A stretch of 34,359 bases of DNA, taken from NCBI GenBank assembly GCA_016297915.1, contig JAEDFU010000013.1:1-34359 (forward strand), written 5' to 3'. The translations under genes and the position numbers were made by a program. Of this stretch, positions 32,666-34,359 are shown piece after piece (position 1 is the first letter of the stretch; every line of letters starts with the position of its first letter). The notes below the pieces were generated by a model. The model was given only the letters and a program-made list of their open reading frames with translations, was not told where the DNA came from and did not search any database. The stretch is from Clostridia bacterium (GTDB taxonomy: Bacteria; Bacillota; Clostridia; Christensenellales; UBA1242).

Positions 32666-32837
32666 TGTCAAATAATCTAACAACTTTCCCAGAAAGTGGA
32701 TTAATTAATCTTCATTGAAGCTATTAAGAGGATTACCCTTTGAGGTTATAGCAATAGTCAGTCGCACTATGATTAATCAATGCATTATTTGATAAATATA
32801 ATCAAAGGAGATATATTATTTCTTTGAAAATAATATA
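32666..32837 (+). promoter_or_regulatory. Structured leader with anti-SD and SD-start hairpin
   Basis: TCAAATAAT (32668-32676) pairs perfectly with ATTATTTGA (32784-32792) and encloses ACTTTC-CCA-GAAAGT (32683-32697), CTTC-ATT-GAAG (32710-32720) and GCTAT..ATAGC (32720-32752). The SD AAAGGAG (32804-32810) is 27 nt from the ATG, but a perfect hairpin ATATTATTT/AAATAATAT (32813-32821 with 32828-32836) lies between and would shorten the distance to 3 nt. CCTTTGA (32737-32743) can pair with TCAAAGG of the SD, giving an off state. This looks like a translational switch; any ligand or trigger is unknown. Confidence 0.6.
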
Positions 32838-33764
32838 ATGGCGAGTTTTATGGAATTAAACAGAGAAACAGCTATGCGACTTTGGAGTAAGACTTTTGGA
32901 AAGGAAACATCAGTGTTTGATTTTTCTGGAAGGAAGATTGTAAAAGGTGCTTACAATGACCGCAATAGCGAGTTTGCGTGGAATGTGGACCACATCTATC
33001 CACAAAGTAAAGGTGGAGCAACGAACGACTCCAACTTAATTGTTTGTCATATTTTAACCAATGATGAGAAAGCGGATAAATTTCCTTGTTTTACGGCAAA
33101 CAAGCAAAACTTTGAAATAATAAAGGTCCAAAATCATTACGAGATAAAAAATTTATCCAATGTCAAAGATGTAAAGCAAAGTGAAGGAACAAATTTTTTG
33201 GATTCTGCAAGTGGTATAAGATTGTTTAAAAACTTAAAAGGAATTCAAAACAAGCCTAGATTTGTAGGTTCAGTCTTTGTGAAGTTAGAAAATGTAGAGA
33301 ATACAGCATTAATAGACTTTGTTGAAAAACTATTTGATGAAGAAAACATATCATTCAATGTAAAAGGAAATTATTATAATACAACTACTACAATCTTACT
33401 GAAAAATTATGACATGCCTTTGAAGGAAGATATAAGTGAAATGCTAAATAAATGTGTAGTACTGAATACATATTTGGGTAGTTATTTTAAAGAAAAAGAT
33501 ATTACATCAAACTATGAAATTATATTCAGAGTTGATAATTTTAAAGAAAAAGAAGAAATGTATATAAATGACAAAGAAATAACCAATGAAATAGAAAATG
33601 CTAGTGAAAATGATTTTTCTAATTCTTTACGGGTTAATGAACTCGTAGTAATAAATTCGGAAGCAAAAGAAAAAATAGAGTGTACTAACGAAAGATATTA
33701 TGAATACAACTATGTTTATACAAATTTAAGTGAAAATTTAAAAAAGGAGGCAAGTAGAAGATAA
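32838..33764 (+). CDS. HNH endonuclease-domain protein
   Basis: This 308-residue protein has an N-terminal HNH nuclease domain. WNVDHIYPQSKGGATNDSNL (48-67) supplies the DH metal/catalytic pair and Asn66, and HILTNDEKADKFP follows with Asn75. The remaining 220 residues are charged and alpha/beta-like with no family I recognise; two KNYxxx-like segments suggest a binding domain. There is no CxxC zinc knuckle. The start at 32838 is the only standard start near the reading frame and depends on the leader hairpin to reach its SD. The gene stands alone between an IS200 remnant and two terminators. Possible roles are restriction-like defence or homing. Confidence 0.8.
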   Translation: MASFMELNRETAMRLWSKTFGKETSVFDFSGRKIVKGAYNDRNSEFAWNVDHIYPQSKGGATNDSNLIVCHILTNDEKADKFPCFTANKQNFEIIKVQNHYEIKNLSNVKDVKQSEGTNFLDSASGIRLFKNLKGIQNKPRFVGSVFVKLENVENTALIDFVEKLFDEENISFNVKGNYYNTTTTILLKNYDMPLKEDISEMLNKCVVLNTYLGSYFKEKDITSNYEIIFRVDNFKEKEEMYINDKEITNEIENASENDFSNSLRVNELVVINSEAKEKIECTNERYYEYNYVYTNLSENLKKEASRR

Positions 33765-33784
33765 ATTTATTTATCTCCTTGATT

Positions 33785-33818
33785 AAAAAAATGACAGTTG
33801 CGACTACTGTCATTTTTT
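33785..33818 (+). terminator. Intrinsic terminator of the HNH gene
   Basis: AAAAAAATGACAGT and ACTGTCATTTTTT form a long perfect stem around TGCGACT. Confidence 0.92.
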
Positions 33819-33824
33819 AGAAAC

Positions 33825-33864
33825 AAAAAGACCGATAGTTGATTTTTTGACTATCGGTCTTTTT
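33825..33864. terminator. Second, bidirectional terminator
   Basis: AAAAAGACCGATAGT pairs with ACTATCGGTCTTTTT around a TGATTTTTTG loop. The flanking A- and T-runs allow termination of both the plus-strand HNH unit and the minus-strand gene at 33917-34153. Confidence 0.9.
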
Positions 33865-33916
33865 AATTTTGGTCAATTTGTTGTAAACAAGATAATTTTA
33901 TTGTAGTAACTTAGAT

Positions 33917-34153
33917 TTATAAATCTGGATTTTTGGAACTTTTGATTGCGGCAACAATTACAGTAATTACGCCTAGTCCGCTGAGAATAGCACCGATGAT
34001 CATAAGAGTTGTATTGTTTAGAGCAATTAGAACTACACCAGATAGTATGACCAAAATGCCAATAATTGCCGTAAGGATATCTAAGAATTTTCTTTTTCTG
34101 TAACTTTTATCTTCAAGCCTTTCTACAATTTTGATTTTTTCTTTTTGATCCAA
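33917..34153 (-). CDS. Small two-helix membrane protein
   Basis: This 78-residue protein starts with TTG, 6 nt after AAGGAG. Residues 1-22 are charged (DQKEKIKIVERLEDKSYRKR). Two hydrophobic helices follow (about 24-44 and 48-68), with a short KSSKNPDL tail. No family is recognised. It is monocistronic, ending at the bidirectional terminator. Confidence 0.7.
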   Translation of the reverse strand: MDQKEKIKIVERLEDKSYRKRKFLDILTAIIGILVILSGVVLIALNNTTLMIIGAILSGLGVITVIVAAIKSSKNPDL

Positions 34154-34312
34154 TTGATACTCCTTACATATATTAATAATTTATTCGTCCAAATCCATGC
34201 TCAGATCGTCTCTCGTGCTTGTCACGAGTACAGCGAAGCAGTGAAAGTCGTAAAAATAAAATAAATGAGAATCATCTGATAAGGCAATACTCATTCAATA
34301 AAATTGTTGTTT
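34154..34312. other. Intergenic stretch with hairpin repeats
   Basis: CTCGTG-CTTGT-CACGAG (about 34209-34225) forms a hairpin and is followed by GCGAAGCAGTGAAAGTCG-like sequence similar in style to the other intergenic repeats. No gene is seen. Confidence 0.4.
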
Positions 34313-34359
34313 TGGAGTTGTTGAGCAGACTTGAACTGCCGACCTCCGCCTTACCAAGG
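34313..34359 (-). tRNA. tRNA-Thr (anticodon GGU), cut by the window edge
   Basis: The minus strand shows the 3' two-thirds of a tRNA: CC-TTGGTAA-GGCGG gives anticodon GGT, the T-arm is GGCAG-TTCAAGT-CTGCT, and the acceptor strand CAACAAC ends T-CCA. The 5' part lies beyond 34359. Confidence 0.85.

Noticed and set aside
32661..33764. HEARO/IsrB-type RNA with HNH protein
   Set aside because: The HNH protein has no RuvC or bridge-helix part and the leader shares no motif I can recognise with those RNAs.
1..34359. CRISPR array
   Set aside because: No regularly spaced direct repeats of 24-40 nt were seen anywhere in the window.

Overview
The window (about 34.4 kb, AT-rich, standard bacterial code with TGA read as stop) looks like chromosomal DNA of a low-GC Gram-positive, Clostridia-like bacterium. 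The evidence is Shine-Dalgarno AGGAGG starts, TTG/GTG starts, a T-box, DegV, PepF, RadC and RNHCP genes, tRNA genes with encoded CCA, and intrinsic terminators with U-tracts. The species cannot be named from the sequence.

Layout. 1-755 is non-coding, with DnaA-box-like motifs and hairpin repeats. 756-4243 is a two-gene heterodimeric ABC exporter. 4322-5437 encodes an SPFH/zinc-ribbon protein. 5448-7514 is a tyrosine T-box followed by a C39-like protein gene and tyrS. 7645-9454 holds a small lipoprotein, a membrane-anchored Mrr-type nuclease and a HAD-fold protein. 9713-14323 encodes a 1536-residue surface protein of tandem MBG/YDG-like modules. 14482-19114 holds degV, radC, an RNHCP protein, a small membrane protein and pepF. 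19179-22298 (minus) is an RNA-modification/degradation cluster: NOP2/Sun rRNA m5C methyltransferase, DHH phosphoesterase and TrmH-like methyltransferase. 22534-24268 is a two-gene operon of unknown function behind a strong promoter and a 16-bp palindrome. 24541-24830 is a frameshifted TfoX-N gene. tRNA-Gly(CCC) and tRNA-Arg(CCU) follow.

From tRNA-Arg onward the window is accessory DNA. A 49-nt piece of the tRNA 3' half plus downstream sequence (25748-25796) recurs at 31693-31741 with one mismatch, and even the tRNA terminator is duplicated. This marks an island of about 5.9 kb integrated at the tRNA. It carries a probable toxSAS toxin (RelA/SpoT synthetase fold) with a Panacea-domain antitoxin, the C-terminal remnant of a tyrosine integrase, two small unknown genes, and a tightly coupled pair: a Dam-type adenine methyltransferase and a 744-residue DGQHR-domain protein with a C-terminal HEPN-like RNxxxH motif. 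The pair sits behind a 35-bp near-perfect inverted repeat overlapping its -10 box. This methylase/DGQHR-HEPN pair is the best candidate for an undescribed defence system here.

Beyond the island are a decayed IS200 element, a stand-alone HNH endonuclease gene with an elaborate leader (closing stem, anti-SD and a hairpin between SD and start codon), two terminators, a small membrane protein gene and a cut tRNA-Thr(GGU) at the window edge.
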